A stretch of DNA of 64,000 bases from Peromyscus leucopus (Eukaryota > Chordata > Mammalia > Rodentia > Cricetidae), in the NCBI RefSeq assembly GCF_004664715.2, contig NC_051072.1, positions 40,171,142 through 40,235,141 of the forward strand, read 5' to 3'. Numbering within the stretch: the first letter of the stretch is position 1; each line of letters opens with the position of its first letter. The notes under the pieces were generated by a model, which saw only the letters and a list, made by a program, of their open reading frames with translations, did not search any database and had not been told where the DNA came from. The translations under genes and the position numbers were made by a program. Positions 35,301 through 46,107 of this stretch are shown here, piece after piece.

Positions 35301-36084
35301 GAGTCTCCATCTGACTCTAGCCTCAGCATCAAGTCTCTTCTGCCCTTATGGGGCTCACAGCTGGAACACACATGGTCCATGCCCTGCAGAGTGCTCACCG
35401 ACTTCTTGACCCATAGCCTCCTGTGTGAATCTAACAAAATGATTAGCTTCTGTTCCTAAGCTGACTGGTAATTTGTTGCACAGCAGTAGCTTCTGGAACA
35501 ATCCTCTTACTGAATTGCTACCTCTGATCATTCTCCATGGAGATTCTAATCCTGAAATTAGAACTTTCCCCTTATGTGTTGACCCCAAGCTCTCTATGCA
35601 AATGAAAATTCCACGTATCTCATGGCTGACAGAAGCACCTCAACTCATGACTTCACCCTTCCAGAAATCAAATATGTGTCCCTCTTCTATCAACCAAATG
35701 ACCTTCCCAGTTCTGTCTCCCTTGGAAACTAATGCCCTACAGTTTACTCTCACCCACTTCCTACCCTCATCACCAACAACTGACATGTATCCACCAAACA
35801 ACTAAATAGCATACAAGACACAGAATATAAACCATGAGGTCTGTTCCCAAAGGATTTCTTACCCTGTTTAGGAAGTACAACTAAACCATTTTTCTATCAC
35901 CACCAGAAGAGAACAAAATAATTAGGAATGATCCATTCTCCCCATTGCATGATATATGTAAGAAAAACATTACAACTCTGGTTCCCATACTTCTACAAGG
36001 TACGTTCATTCATGTAAGCCAGTGGTACTAATAAAAGTAATTCTTTATATCTAAGATAAGAGAATCTTCAATCATTTTTTCATA
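35301..36084. other. Unannotated stretch
   Basis: C/T-rich sections at 35600-35800 could be worn L2. The 110-codon frame at 35473-35805 has no recognisable domain. Confidence 0.4.
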
Positions 36085-36330
36085 TATTCAACAATCAAGT
36101 ATTGATATCTGTATGTGCCAGCTCAGAGAATATCATTGAGAATAGCACAGGCATAATCCTGTCCTCTTGAAGCTTATATTATATTGAAGTAGATATACAG
36201 TGGGTGTGTAGACACTTTCCAGTGACTCGTTCAGAAAAGGAAACAAAAAATATGAAGCAATGTGGAAAGTAACCAGAGTCCTAAAGATAAAAGGCAGACT
36301 GAGCAGTTACAAGGAGAACAGAAGAAAATG
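36085..36330 (-). mobile_element. L2 3' end, antisense
   Basis: TATTCAACAATCAAGTATTGA, TGTATGTGCCAGCTCAGAGA, CCTGTCCTCTTGAAGCTTAT and ATTATATTGAAGTAGATATA follow the L2 tail in reverse ('caacaaatatttattgagc ... gtgccaggcac ... ccctcatggagcttacattc'). Confidence 0.6.
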
Positions 36331-37664
36331 ACTCAAACCTCTGAACAGGAAAAAGAAATCAGTTTCTTTTCCAAGAACAAAACGCCTGTGTAGCTGGAGA
36401 GATGGGGGTAGAGAGAGAGGAGCGAGAACACAAAAGGTAGAGCTTATGTGCATTTACAATACCAAATGTACAATGCTCCAAAAGTTACAGTATGTCTTTG
36501 TTATCATTGTACCAGAAACTATATGCTTTGTGATGTAAAATAACCAGTAAGAACTAAAAACTATCCCACGCTAATAGTTACATATAAGTCACCATCATAA
36601 CAAAGTTCACATTGATTATCTGCTAACTTCAGTCTCGTATTTTAAAAAATACCATTGTGCTCTATTTCTACCTTTTGAGTATCAAATACCCTCAGGGCAG
36701 AGAGAGGATGGAGTTAATGTGCAGAATTTGATGCTCAGAACAGAGCCTATGCAAGCCTTACTGATGCAGTGTCTTAAGGAAGAGTATTTACATTCACTGG
36801 CTACCTTTCACACATAAGAAGAACTTGGTTCCAAGAGTTCTCCCTTGATCAGGAGAGATGTGTCACAGAATGAGGACATTTCTAGGAGGAAACTATTATT
36901 TCATCCAAGCCAGGGATTATGAGATGGTAGGAAGGAAAATGGGCAGGGCAGTGGGATATGTGTCTTAACACAGAGAGAGAAGCTAAAGGGATAATAAATT
37001 GCTGCCTGTGTTCTTATTTGAGAGTTTAGAAAGATATGCCATCTTGGGGTAATCCCTATCAATGGTATTTGAAGACAGTAGGCAGAAGAGAACCTCAAAG
37101 TTTTGTTCCTCTGATCAGTTCTTTATCCCTTATGGTAATCACTATGGTAGAGCTAGGAATCAGGGGGATTGTGGGCAAATGGGGAAATAGTTAAGCCAAG
37201 AAAGAGAAATCAGACAAAATCTTGTGGCAGAGGCTGGGTATAGAGAGTCAGTCCAGCATCTCTTTCTGAAACGGATTCAGCATGCCTGGGACACACTGAG
37301 AGTGATTACACCATTAGGTACAGAAAGAGTCAGGGAGACTGTCAGGACCCATCAGTCCCAAACACGCCAGTTTCCATGTGACACCAGCTAGAACCTCAGC
37401 CAAGGAGAGCAGTAGGCCAGGAGTACCTGGGAGAACAAATGGAGCCAGTAGGAGCCATGACTATATGTCCAGACTCGTTCCATCCCACCAAGAGACTGCT
37501 TAAGACCCTCTTCCTTCCCCTGTTTACCCAGCCACCACATCAGAGAGGATCCATTAAAAAATGCCTGGAACACTGAATAATCTGGGAGCCTGTGCACAGT
37601 TGCCAGAGATGAGGTGCTCTCTAAAATCAGCATACCAGAGCAGAATTTAAAGAGTGAGTGCCCG
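36331..37664. other. Unannotated stretch
   Basis: About 1.3 kb with no recognised gene or repeat; slightly purine-rich near 36380-36430. Confidence 0.45.
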
Positions 37665-37835
37665 CATTTATGTTATATGTTCTACGTGTATGCCTAGGGC
37701 CTGAAGAGGCCAGAAGAGAGTGTAAGATCCTCTAGAACTGGTCTTCCAAAACTTCTCTGAGTGCTGGGAACCAAACCCAGATCCTATACAAGGGCATCAA
37801 ATGCTCTTAAACATAGAGAATTCTCTTCAGGCACC
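37665..37835 (-). mobile_element. B3 SINE, antisense
   Basis: GGGCCTGAAGAGGCCAGAAG, AAGATCCTCTAGAACTGG, GAGTGCTGGGAACCAAACCC, AGATCCTATACAAGGGCATC, AATGCTCTTAAACATAGAG follow antisense B3/B2. The A-rich tail is poorly preserved. Confidence 0.75.
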
Positions 37836-37984
37836 AGATCAAGCTTTAAAGTAACTAGGACATTTGATTAATTTTTCCCTTCTCACCAGCAGAAGGTTTC
37901 TCAGGAGGAAACTCCTGAAAACAGTTCAAGTCACAACTCAGAGACGACACTGGTCTCATCTGCATGATACGAGAGTGGGAACTG

Positions 37985-38160
37985 CGACTTGGCACAAGTC
38001 TATGCAGGCAGCATCTCATGCTCATTTAGTCCTGACACAGCCACATGAAGCAGGCACTGTGACTCTCTCCATTTTACAACGATGAAGGAGGGTCTTAGGT
38101 TAAACAATCTGCCAAAACTCATCTAGAAACTGAATGACTGACGACAGACCCTTCGAAAAA
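37985..38160 (-). mobile_element. MIR SINE, antisense
   Basis: CATCTCATGCTCATTTAGTC, ACACAGCCACATGAAGCAGG, CTCTCCATTTTACAACGATG, GGTTAAACAATCTGCCAAAA, CTCATCTAGAAACTGAATG. Ordered and fairly complete. Confidence 0.65.
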
Positions 38161-38299
38161 TCTGTATGCTCAGGCATTCCAAGTATCACCTTCAGGCTCT
38201 TAGCAATCGCCCCCTAGCAATTACTATGCAATGAGCCTCAGAGCTACTACTTATTTTTAAAATACTCACAAGACACCTTCCAAGAGGAAAATATAGTTC

Positions 38300-38445
38300 T
38301 GACTGCTTTACCACAATCATCTGCGGTGGGTGGGATCAATCCCATTTCATGTGCAAGAACACTGAGCTCAGAAAACTCAATCACTCACTACAAATCAACT
38401 TTGCAGCTGACAAATGGGAGAGATGACATTTGAACCCAGGCTGAT
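38300..38445 (-). mobile_element. MIR SINE, antisense (second copy)
   Basis: TCCCATTTCATGTGCAAGAA, CACTGAGCTCAGAAAACTCA, AGCTGACAAATGGGAGAGAT, GACATTTGAACCCAGGCTGA. A separate MIR about 150 bp after the first, same orientation. Confidence 0.65.
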
Positions 38446-39549
38446 GGACCAAAGGGAATGAGAAATGAGCTCGTAACAAATCACTGGATACAGAGCGGGT
38501 AAAAGACCTTTGAAAATCCTAAATCTTCTAAGCCACAATGCTAAGCTGTAATAAAACTTTTAATGGTATGACCTTTACAGTTCATGAGGAAGGAATACAA
38601 TTTCCAAAAGTGTTCATTTTCTATACACTTTGGAGCTCTATCTAAAAATAGTTACAACTAGTTAAACATCAAAAAAAAAAAGTAGATGAAACAAGCAGTT
38701 TTAGTAGAAAGCTAAGTTACTTACAGACTAAAACCTCCCTGGAATTTCATGTTTAGTAATACCAGAGTTATATGAACCATCAGAAAGAACCCACAGGAGA
38801 AATTAACATGCAAGTGTTAGCTAGCTTCACCACTATTGTGATTATTTTATAAAACCAAGGCACCTTAACTCAGACAAAATGACCACTATGTAAGACAATT
38901 TTTTCAATAAATATATTCATTTCATAGCAAAATTAAGGAATTTCAAATTTTAACTGCATTTCTGAATATCTAAGTCCAACTCAAACTCTGAAAGAAAAAA
39001 GGGCAATACCTAAAGATTGGATCTAACTCAGAAATTAAGAATCAAGTTTACCTGAAGAAAATCAGATACAGTTTCTCCACCCATGATTTACATAGATTTT
39101 CTTCCCAGCTTTACTACATAGAAATCCCAGTTCGAAGCTGCAGTTTTTTCTGTCACCATTGCTAAAACCAAAGACGGCCGTTTGACAGTTGTGACACTGT
39201 CCATATTTATTGTCTCTTTGAAGATTCCCCAGAGCAAATCATATGTTTTAAAAAGAATTAATGGCATGACCCCGCTGACCTAATGAAACAGTAACATTCT
39301 TAGAGCAGCAAGTGTTTTTATCCCAGTGAAGTTGTTGCTGGCTTGCTTTTCTTACTTCTGTGCCCTTTAGATCTAACTTTATGAATGGCTGGATCTCTTT
39401 ACACACTCAAAAAGATACCAACAGGTTAATTACACGTGTCCTCAAATTAACACCACCTCACCAGTAGATCCTCTAAGACACCAAGAAGCTAGGGGAAAAA
39501 AATAGACATGGAGGAAATTTTCATCTTATAACTCTCCATATTCCATCAC
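38446..39549. other. Unannotated stretch
   Basis: No gene or transposon recognised in about 1.1 kb. The 39150-39400 part is listed as a possible conserved element. Confidence 0.45.
39150..39400. promoter_or_regulatory. Possible conserved noncoding element (speculative)
   Basis: Repeat-free block with complex, balanced sequence: AAAGACGGCCGTTTGACAGT, GACACTGTCCATATTTATTG, GAATTAATGGCATGACCCCG. It contains CpGs (GACGGCCG) rare elsewhere in the window. Suggestive only. Confidence 0.18.
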
Positions 39550-39868
39550 TAAAGGAATTCAGGGCAGGAACCTGGAAGCAGAAACTAAAGCAGAAGCTAT
39601 GGAGGGGCCAGAGCTTATGGGCTAGCTCTTACTAGCTAGCTCAGCCTGCTTTCTTACACCATCCAGGACCAACTCTCCAAGGGTGTCACTACACCCAGTG
39701 AGGTGGACCCTCCCCCCTACCAATCATTAATAAAATATAAATTTAAATTTTTAGTTGCCCCATAGACTTACCTACTGGCCCGTTTTATGAAAGCAGTTTC
39801 ATAATTAAGATTCCCTCTTCCCAGATATGTCTGTCTAGCTTTGTGTCAAGCTGACAGAAACAACAGTC
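39550..39868 (-). mobile_element. MaLR-type LTR, antisense, truncated
   Basis: Same family as 148/13450/31542, lacking its terminal ~100 bp on the left: CAGGGCAGGAACCTGGAAGC, AGCTCAGCCTGCTTTCTTAC, AGGTGGACCCTCCCCCC, GATTCCCTCTTCCCAGATAT, GTCTAGCTTTGTGTCAAGCT. It retains the central section missing from the 13450 copy and so serves as its in-window reference. Confidence 0.65.
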
Positions 39869-40260
39869 CACCTTCCATCTGGAGGTGCTGGGAATTCCTC
39901 AAATATTTTAATAGCACACCTACACCTCACTTTATTGCACCTTGTTTTTGCCTATTTCTGCATTTCTGGATCACACCCTAAGGAAGGTGACTGAGCGGTT
40001 TATATTACTCCCAAGGAGACAGAAGTTTTATCCCAAATCGTCCTGGTTATTTTATGCCAAGTTAAAACCTGCATTTTGCAATATTTTCAAAGGTATTTGT
40101 AATAAATACATATCCCAGAATTCTGTTGCAGTTCTAAGCAAAGTAAAATTAACAGATCCTTTCATTAGTGACCACAGACAGTCTCAGGTCATCAAGCACA
40201 TGTTAGATCCTTTGAAGAACAGTGTTTATGTTAAGTTCATATTAATTATCTTTGCTGATT
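39869..40260. other. Unannotated stretch
   Basis: Open for 106 codons at 39942-40262 on the plus strand, ending at the L1 insertion. The peptide has no domain I recognise; the sequence could be a worn retroelement. No call is made. Confidence 0.4.
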
Positions 40261-40278
40261 AAAAGAATGTAACCCACA

Positions 40279-40711
40279 GATGGGAGTGGGTGGAGAGACC
40301 CACAGCCAGACATTGTGTAGAAAGAGATTCTAAATTGGAGGTCTCCACTGGGTCCCACCCCTCAGAGCTCAGGGGATCCCACAGAAGAGGGGGCAGAAAG
40401 GTTGTAGGAATCAGAGGGGATGGAGAACACCAGGAGAACATGGCCCAATGAAGCAACTAAGCAGGGTGCATTGGGCTCACAGACACTGAAGCGGCAAGCA
40501 CAGGGCCTGCGGGGGTCTGCACCAGGTCCTCTGTGTGCATGCTGCAGCTGTTAGCTTGCTGTTTTTGTGGGACCCCTAACTATGGGAGGGGGTGTGTCTT
40601 TGACGCATTTGCCTGCTCTTGGGATTCTTTTCCTCCTGTTGGTTGCCTTGTCCAGTCTCAATGTAAGGGCTTTTGCCTTCTCTTATTATATTTTGTTTTG
40701 TTGTGTTTTAA
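40279..40711 (+). mobile_element. L1 3' UTR segment with 18-bp TSD
   Basis: Rodent L1 3' UTR in sense orientation: CAGAGCTCAGGGGATCCCAC, AGAAGAGGGGGCAGAAAGGT, GGGTCTGCACCAGGTCCTCT, GTTTTTGTGGGACCCC, GCCTGCTCTTGGGATTCTTT, GGTTGCCTTGTCCAGTCTCA and ending TTTTGTTTTGTTGTGTTTT. Flanks duplicate AAAAGAATGTAACCCACA (40261-40278) and AAAAGTATGTAACCCACA (40712-40729), 17/18 identical, at a TT|AAAA site typical of L1 endonuclease. It is truncated at both ends relative to a full L1 and has almost no poly(A). Confidence 0.85.
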
Positions 40712-40872
40712 AAAAGTATGTAACCCACATTATAATAACAGCTATCATATATTTATTTATTTATTTGTCAAAGCCTTTAACATTATTTAACATAACCTTT
40801 ATAATAAGTCCTCTAGGAATGCTTGTCTTAGTAAATAATATTTTTGCAAATGAAGGAAATAGGTTAAAAGAT

Positions 40873-41212
40873 CGTCTTAGTTATTTTTGCTGTACTAAAA
40901 TACCATAAGCAAGGCAACTGATGTTAAATGTCACTTAATTGGGTTTACAGTTTCAGAGGGTTAGAGTACATGATGGTAGAGCAAAGGTGTGCCAGAAAGA
41001 ACAGCTAAGAGCTCAAATTGTGACCCACAAGCAAGAGGGAGACAGAAAGAGCACACTGGGACCAGAAATCTTCTGAGACATCAAAGCCCACCTCCAGTGA
41101 CACACTCATCCAACAAGGCCACGCCTCCTGATCCTTTCCAAATAGCACCACCAACTGGGGACTATCTATTCAAGCATATGCACCTATGAGCCATTTTCAT
41201 TCAAATCAACGT
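40873..41212 (-). mobile_element. 3' LTR of the MaLR element
   Basis: Contains GGGTTTACAGTTTCAGAGGG, TCAAAGCCCACCTCCAGTGA, CACACTCATCCAACAAGGCC and TATGAGCCATTTTCATTC in antisense rodent MaLR order. Confidence 0.7.
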
Positions 41213-41752
41213 ATTTCACTCCCTGATCCATAGGCTCATGGCCATATCATATGGCAAAGTATATTTAGTCCATCTTCAAAAGTCCCCATAATCTTTCATT
41301 GTCTTAACACACTGTTTTAAAGTCCAAACTCCAAAGTGTCTTCTGAGACTCAAGCCAGCCTCTTAGCAACAAGCTCCTGTAAAATCAAAACAAGCACCAG
41401 GAAATTTAATATTGGAATCAAGTCTTGTTCTAGAAGAGATAAGCAGATCAAGGTGAGGCCTTACCCAATTTGGGATAAAGGGAGGGATTCCTCAGGACAA
41501 GATCCCACCCAGATAATCCTGCAATGAGCAAAAGGAAAGACCTAAGGAATTTTCTGCTCTTTTTCTCTTCAAACTGTACATTTTGTATTTCCTTTTGCCC
41601 CATTTGCTCTTTTTCAGTGTAGACCTACATAAGAATGACTACTAATAACCATGTGACAGAGTCGGTATTAGGCGATCTTGAAATCTCTACTAAAGAAATT
41701 AGTCTATTACCTTTCAATTTAGCCTTGGATAAATTCTTAGGAAAGGACAAAA

Positions 41753-41995
41753 TCACCACGTTCTTTGACAAAGTATAACATGAATGGTCCCTAGCCTAGT
41801 TTCCAACACTGTTTCCTTCTGAAACCTCTTGAATTGGCCTTTACAGTCTGTCCACACAGCTCTCAGCACTACTTCTTCAAAGATCCTACTAAGATGGCCC
41901 ATTAAGCTTTGCTTATGGAGTTCAACCACTTTGCTAGTCCAGAGTCCTAAAGCCTTCCACATTTCTCCAAAACTCAACATGGTCAGGTTCTTCAC
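41753..41995 (-). pseudogene. MaLR gag-like remnant
   Basis: An 80-codon open stretch on the minus strand just downstream of the primer-binding-site region of the MaLR element, where these elements carry their degenerate gag-like frame. The reading begins soon after the GTATTGCTGTGAAGAACCTG block. It stops well short of the ~1.5 kb element's interior capacity, and no intact retroviral protein can be expected. It is annotated as a relic. Confidence 0.45.
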
Positions 41996-42024
41996 AGCAA
42001 TACCCTGATACTACTGGTATCAAC

Positions 42025-42202
42025 TTCTTGGTTACTTTTCTATTGCTGTGACAAAATGGCATGACTATGGCAACTTGTAAAGAAAAAAAAATAGCATTTA
42101 ATTGAACTTGCTGTTTAAGGGCCTTAGGGTCTGCAATGGCAGTACAAAAGCATGGCATCAGGAACAACTCAGAATTAACATCTTGATCCACAAACAAGAG
42201 GC

Positions 42203-42256
<54 letters not shown>

Positions 42257-42376
42257 ACAGAATGAAAATGTCACCCATATTTTGAAAATTGAAAATGGGC
42301 ATACCTCCCTAACAATACCAACCTCCTAATCCTTCTGAAACAGATCCACCAACTAGCAGCAAGTATTCAAACCAGC
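42025..42376 (-). mobile_element. 5' LTR of the MaLR element
   Basis: Antisense LTR with TCTATTGCTGTGACAAAATG and CTTGATCCACAAACAAGAGG; a GA microsatellite (42199-42255) has expanded inside it at the native 'gcaggaagagagag' position. Confidence 0.65.
42199..42255 (+). repeat. (GA)n microsatellite in the LTR
   Basis: About 57 bases of GA with one AA interruption. Arg-Glu and Leu-Ser alternating frames here are its translations. Confidence 0.95.
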
Positions 42377-43144
42377 ACAGACAGTGATGGAATCATGAGT
42401 TTTATTCTACGTCATGATTCTACGTCATGTGACCTACAAAGTCATGCTCACAGAATTTAAAACCAGCTTAGTCTGGTTTTACTTTTAAGTAGGACATAAT
42501 TATATCACATTCCATAGTTTCATACATGGTGTACTTGTATGTTTCATTTAATCAAGTTACCTCATATGTGCAGTCTCTTTCTTTGCCTCATCAACTGAGC
42601 TCACAAACACCCAATTTCTATGCTACCACGAGCTTCATTCCATCCTGGGACTTGCTTTCTGCATGATTATCTCCCAGATTGCTGTAGTCCTATTTTATCA
42701 CACCACTCATTCAAACACCATCAAGAATTTTAGACAACAATATGTAATATTACTTCATTGGTGCCACAGGCAAGAAAAGCTAGGGCATCCTTTCCATTTT
42801 CATTTACTCTACCTTTCCACAGTCTGGGGGGGTGAAGCGTCTCTTGCATTCATATTGCTCCGTGTTTCGTATTGGTCCCCAAGATACTAACATGTAATGA
42901 GCCTCCAGAGCCTCGCATATTCTGAGGATAAGATCGATTGCATAGGAACAAAGCAGGGAAAAAGAAACAAAGACCAGGAAGACCACACAGAATCAGACAC
43001 GCAATAATACAGACTTGGTAAAAGGACAGAGTTTCCTCTGCTTATTGCTTCCACCTGTCTAAAACCACACACTACAGGAGACAAAAAAGAATAAAATTAA
43101 TCAATTTTTACAAACTTGCAATGCTGCAGTGCAGTTTGTTTAAA

Positions 43145-43146
<2 letters not shown>
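42377..43146. other. Unannotated stretch with a 13-bp tandem duplication
   Basis: No transposon or gene recognised. A perfect 13-bp tandem duplication lies at 42404-42429. Confidence 0.5.
42404..42429 (+). repeat. Perfect 13-bp tandem duplication with CRE-like core
   Basis: ATTCTACGTCATG occurs at 42404-42416 and again at 42417-42429. Each unit has the ACGTCA core recognised by CREB/ATF factors, and the right end continues into CATGTGAC, an E-box/M-box-like string. Confidence 0.85.

Positions 43147-43192
<46 letters not shown>
43147..43192 (+). repeat. (GT)n microsatellite
   Basis: About 46 bases of pure GT. Confidence 0.97.
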
Positions 43193-43193
<1 letters not shown>

Positions 43194-43779
43194 GAAAAGA
43201 TTGAAGAACTTCAACTTGGAACAAGAACCATTATGTCTTATTTGAATTGCTTCTGCCCTGCATTAGATCCAGAGCAGCAAATTAATTTATCATTTCAGAA
43301 GACTGAAATACTTCCGGCCAGTCATAAGGATATCCAAACCCCAAAATATATAGATTTTCAGCTGTTTTATTGAACTTACCATTTGCTTAATTATCTTGTT
43401 TCACACAATCCCAGATGAACTAGAACTGTGCTCTGTCTTACAATGAACTAATCTCATTAACTACTATTCTATCACGTTTTTTGATGGATACACTATCTCC
43501 TCTTGGAAGCTCCTCAGAAGTTGACATGTGTCCCTCACCACTGTGCTGACAGTCCCCTCTTGTATGTCTTAGGATATACACTCAGACTAATCAAAAAAGC
43601 AGTCCAAGCAGTCCTTGCATTCCATATTGTCAACAAGTTACTTTTACATTCACTAGGTCTTTGGAATATGTTAATCTTTCTCCCCAGAGCAGAGAAAGCA
43701 TAATCATACAAAAAAATTGAATATTGAGTATGTTTGTAGGCCAGAAAGCCTTACCAAAATTTTCAAACTTAACTTTTTC
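43193..43779. other. Unannotated stretch
   Basis: No gene or repeat recognised; followed by a GT-rich section at 43780-43850. Confidence 0.5.
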
Positions 43780-43879
43780 TTCTTTTGTGTGCATGTGTGT
43801 GGGCTGTGTGTATGTGTGTTTATGTATGTTTACATGTGTTAGAAGTTATGTAGGGGAGTGTACATGTGCATATATCAGA

Positions 43880-44062
43880 ATATGTATGTAGAGGCCAGAG
43901 GTTGATAATGGAAATTTTTCTTCATCATTTTAATGTCTTACTCACAGAGGCAGACTCTCTCAATCAAACTTAGAGCTCACTGATGTACCTAGTCTCCCTA
44001 GAAGCTTGATGTGGGGATCCCCTGTCTCTGCCTTCTGAGCAGATGTGCAAGTGAACTACCAC
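43880..44062 (-). mobile_element. B4/RSINE2-type SINE, antisense
   Basis: TATGTAGAGGCCAGAGGTTG, CACAGAGGCAGACTCTCTCA, AACTTAGAGCTCACTGATGT, GGGATCCCCTGTCTCTGCCT match the antisense order of the rodent B4-family SINE ('ggaggtcagaggacaac ... ctggagctcaccgat ... gggatcc..ctgtctc'). Confidence 0.6.
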
Positions 44063-44110
44063 ACCCATTCAGTATTTGCTTGGGTTCTTGGGATCTTAAC
44101 TTCATTTTTT

Positions 44111-44329
44111 TATTTATTTTTATTTATTTATTTAGTTTTTCAAGACAGGGTTTCTCTGTGTAGCTTTGCACCTTTCCTGGAACTCACTCTGTAGACCAGG
44201 CTGGCCTCAAACTCACAAAGATCCACCTGGCTCTGCCTCCCGAGTGCTGGGATTAAAGGTGTGTGCGCCACCACTGCCCAGCCTGGAGAAATAGCTCAGC
44301 CATTAAAGGCTAGACTCACAACCAAAAAT
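44111..44329 (-). mobile_element. B1 with extra 5' module, one retroposition unit
   Basis: The plus strand shows a T/A-rich tail, CAAGACAGGGTTTCTCTGTG, AGCTTTGCACCTTTCCTGGA, GAGTGCTGGGATTAAAGGTG to GCCCAGCC. It then continues with CTGGAGAAATAGCTCAGCCA and TTAAAGGCTAGACTCACAAC. The duplication TTAACTTCATTTTT (44096-44109) and TTAACTCCATTTTT (44330-44343) encloses both parts. This implies they moved together as one chimeric transcript with a 5' extension that resembles the reverse complement of a B2/ID head. Confidence 0.7.
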
Positions 44330-44343
44330 TTAACTCCATTTTT

Positions 44344-45704
44344 ATTCCTTGCACAGAAAATTCTTTAATCACCAAGCAATCTCCCTGACCCTAATTGTCA
44401 TTATTTTTGACCACATAATTAATACATGTTTCCTGACCAAATATTAAGTCACTTAAAATTTGGCGATAATAATACTGATACGGACTTTAGGCAACTCTAA
44501 CCTAGGCCCATTATGGAAGTCCTCCTTTGTATACTTACAAGAGACATAGAAAGAAAAGATCTATGAAAGTGGCTTTCAGAGAGGAGAAGGTCAAAAGCTG
44601 GGACCTGCTTCTAATGGTACACACCAAACTGTCATTCAATAGTCTGGGCAGCTACAGGAAACCAATCCTAACCACTGGCCAAGGTGTCTGCTGTAAGTAT
44701 TAAAAATACTGCTAGTAAGGAATTCACTACAGCAAGTCTAGGTGGGAGCTATCCAGTGTGACACTCAATATTCCCACTCTAAGATGAACCTATCTAAATA
44801 TCCAGTGTGCCAATGTGTCTACAGCACAAGTACTTCAAATCCTCCTTTGGCTAAAATGCCCTAGGAAGGGACATAAAATTTGCAGCCTTTGCTGTAAGAC
44901 CACATGAAGCCAGCTTGCAGTACCTGGTCCCATGGCAGGGATGCCGAAGTGATTGCATTCAACCTGCACATACCAATCAGAAGCCCAAACTTCGCTTCTA
45001 AATGGCAAAGGTTAAAGACACTGACCAAAATATGTCATTCTCTTTCTTCAGAACAGAATACTTCTATAATGAATCAGAGTGGAACAGAATATGAGAAGAA
45101 GTGAGGTACACACATCCAGGCCTCCTTCCTAAAATCTCAACATTACATTGCATACACCCTTCCTTCTATAGCTTGCTGACCAGATGTAGAGTGCACATGC
45201 ATGGCTCCATGCCATGAGAAGATGGTAGAGCACCAGACAGAAAGAGGCTTGTGTATCTGAGTAACGTCATAGAGCACATTGTACTTCATCCTACCCCAGC
45301 CACACTGAACCATGTGAGAGGTGCACAAGAGTAAATACAGAGTACATCAAGACACTGAAGTGAAGGGCTTGGTCTCTGGGTTGCCCTGACTAATTACACA
45401 CTGTGTAATCCTGTCTGCAAATATCCAATATGGCTATTGATTTTTATTTGAAGGATATAACACAAATGCCCAAGCTCATTTTTACTGGCAGGACATGAAG
45501 CAGTCGCAGAATAGCAACCATGGTATTTGGTGGCTAGATTTTTAAAGACTGGTGGGTGACAATTGGAAAGACCACAAAAATACAATGTAACCAGGAGAGC
45601 AACCTGTCTGAGCTCCAAGGAGAAGGCTCCTCACAGATTTATTCTTATTCAAGACAAGTGGAGGTATTTGAGGTATGATCTGAGAAAGCACAAGTGTTTC
45701 CCAC
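44344..45704. other. Unannotated stretch
   Basis: About 1.36 kb with no recognised transposon. Frames of 60-75 codons only. Confidence 0.45.
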
Positions 45705-45785
45705 CTGAAACTGCAGAGATTTTGTGTAACTCACCCAAGATTGCCCATTCCTCATCTGTCTGACTTAAATTCCTGCACTCTCAAC
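45705..45785 (-). mobile_element. MIR fragment, antisense
   Basis: GAAACTGCAGAGATTTTGTG, TAACTCACCCAAGATTGCCC, CATCTGTCTGACTTAAATTC align with 'gaaactgaggcacagagagg ... gtaacttgcccaaggtc'. Confidence 0.45.
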
Positions 45786-46107
45786 CATGACATTTTTTGA
45801 TGGCAAAGCAGATCATTATTTTCAATGTTTAGTTCCCCTAATGCAGTACTAAATCTAGACTTTTAACAAATGCCCATAGTGTGACTTAATACATTTTCAA
45901 AAGGAAGAAAATTCAGCGGCATCTGTGAGCTCTTTTCAAGGCATTCAGTTACAGTTAATCATAATTAATTCCATCAGTGGGTCAGTAAGGATACTTGACA
46001 GAGGTGAACAAAAGGGGTTGGCAACAGGAATCTCAATGTGGAGAGATTTGAGGCTTCTATCAAAAATAAATTTTCCTTACTAAGTAGTTACCAAAAATTT
46101 TTTTTAT
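45786..46107. other. Unannotated stretch
   Basis: Nothing recognised. Confidence 0.5.

Larger units (their letters stand above)
40873..42376 (-). mobile_element. Near-complete MaLR (ERVL-type) element
   Basis: Two antisense LTRs of one family flank a coherent interior. The 3' LTR is at 40873-41212 (CTTAGTTATTTTTGCTGTAC ... CATCCAACAAGGCCACGCCT ... CATTCAAATCAACG). The 5' LTR is at 42025-42376 (CTTGGTTACTTTTCTATTGC ... CCTCCTAATCCTTCTG ... TATTCAAACCAGCACA). Next to the 5' LTR the minus strand reads TTGATACCAGTAGTATCAGG then GTATTGCTGTGA, the MaLR/ERVL primer-binding-site neighbourhood. The interior includes a gag-like remnant (41753-41995) and has no pol, as expected for these non-autonomous elements. 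The LTRs differ strongly from each other, so the insertion is old. No TSD can be read. Confidence 0.75.
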
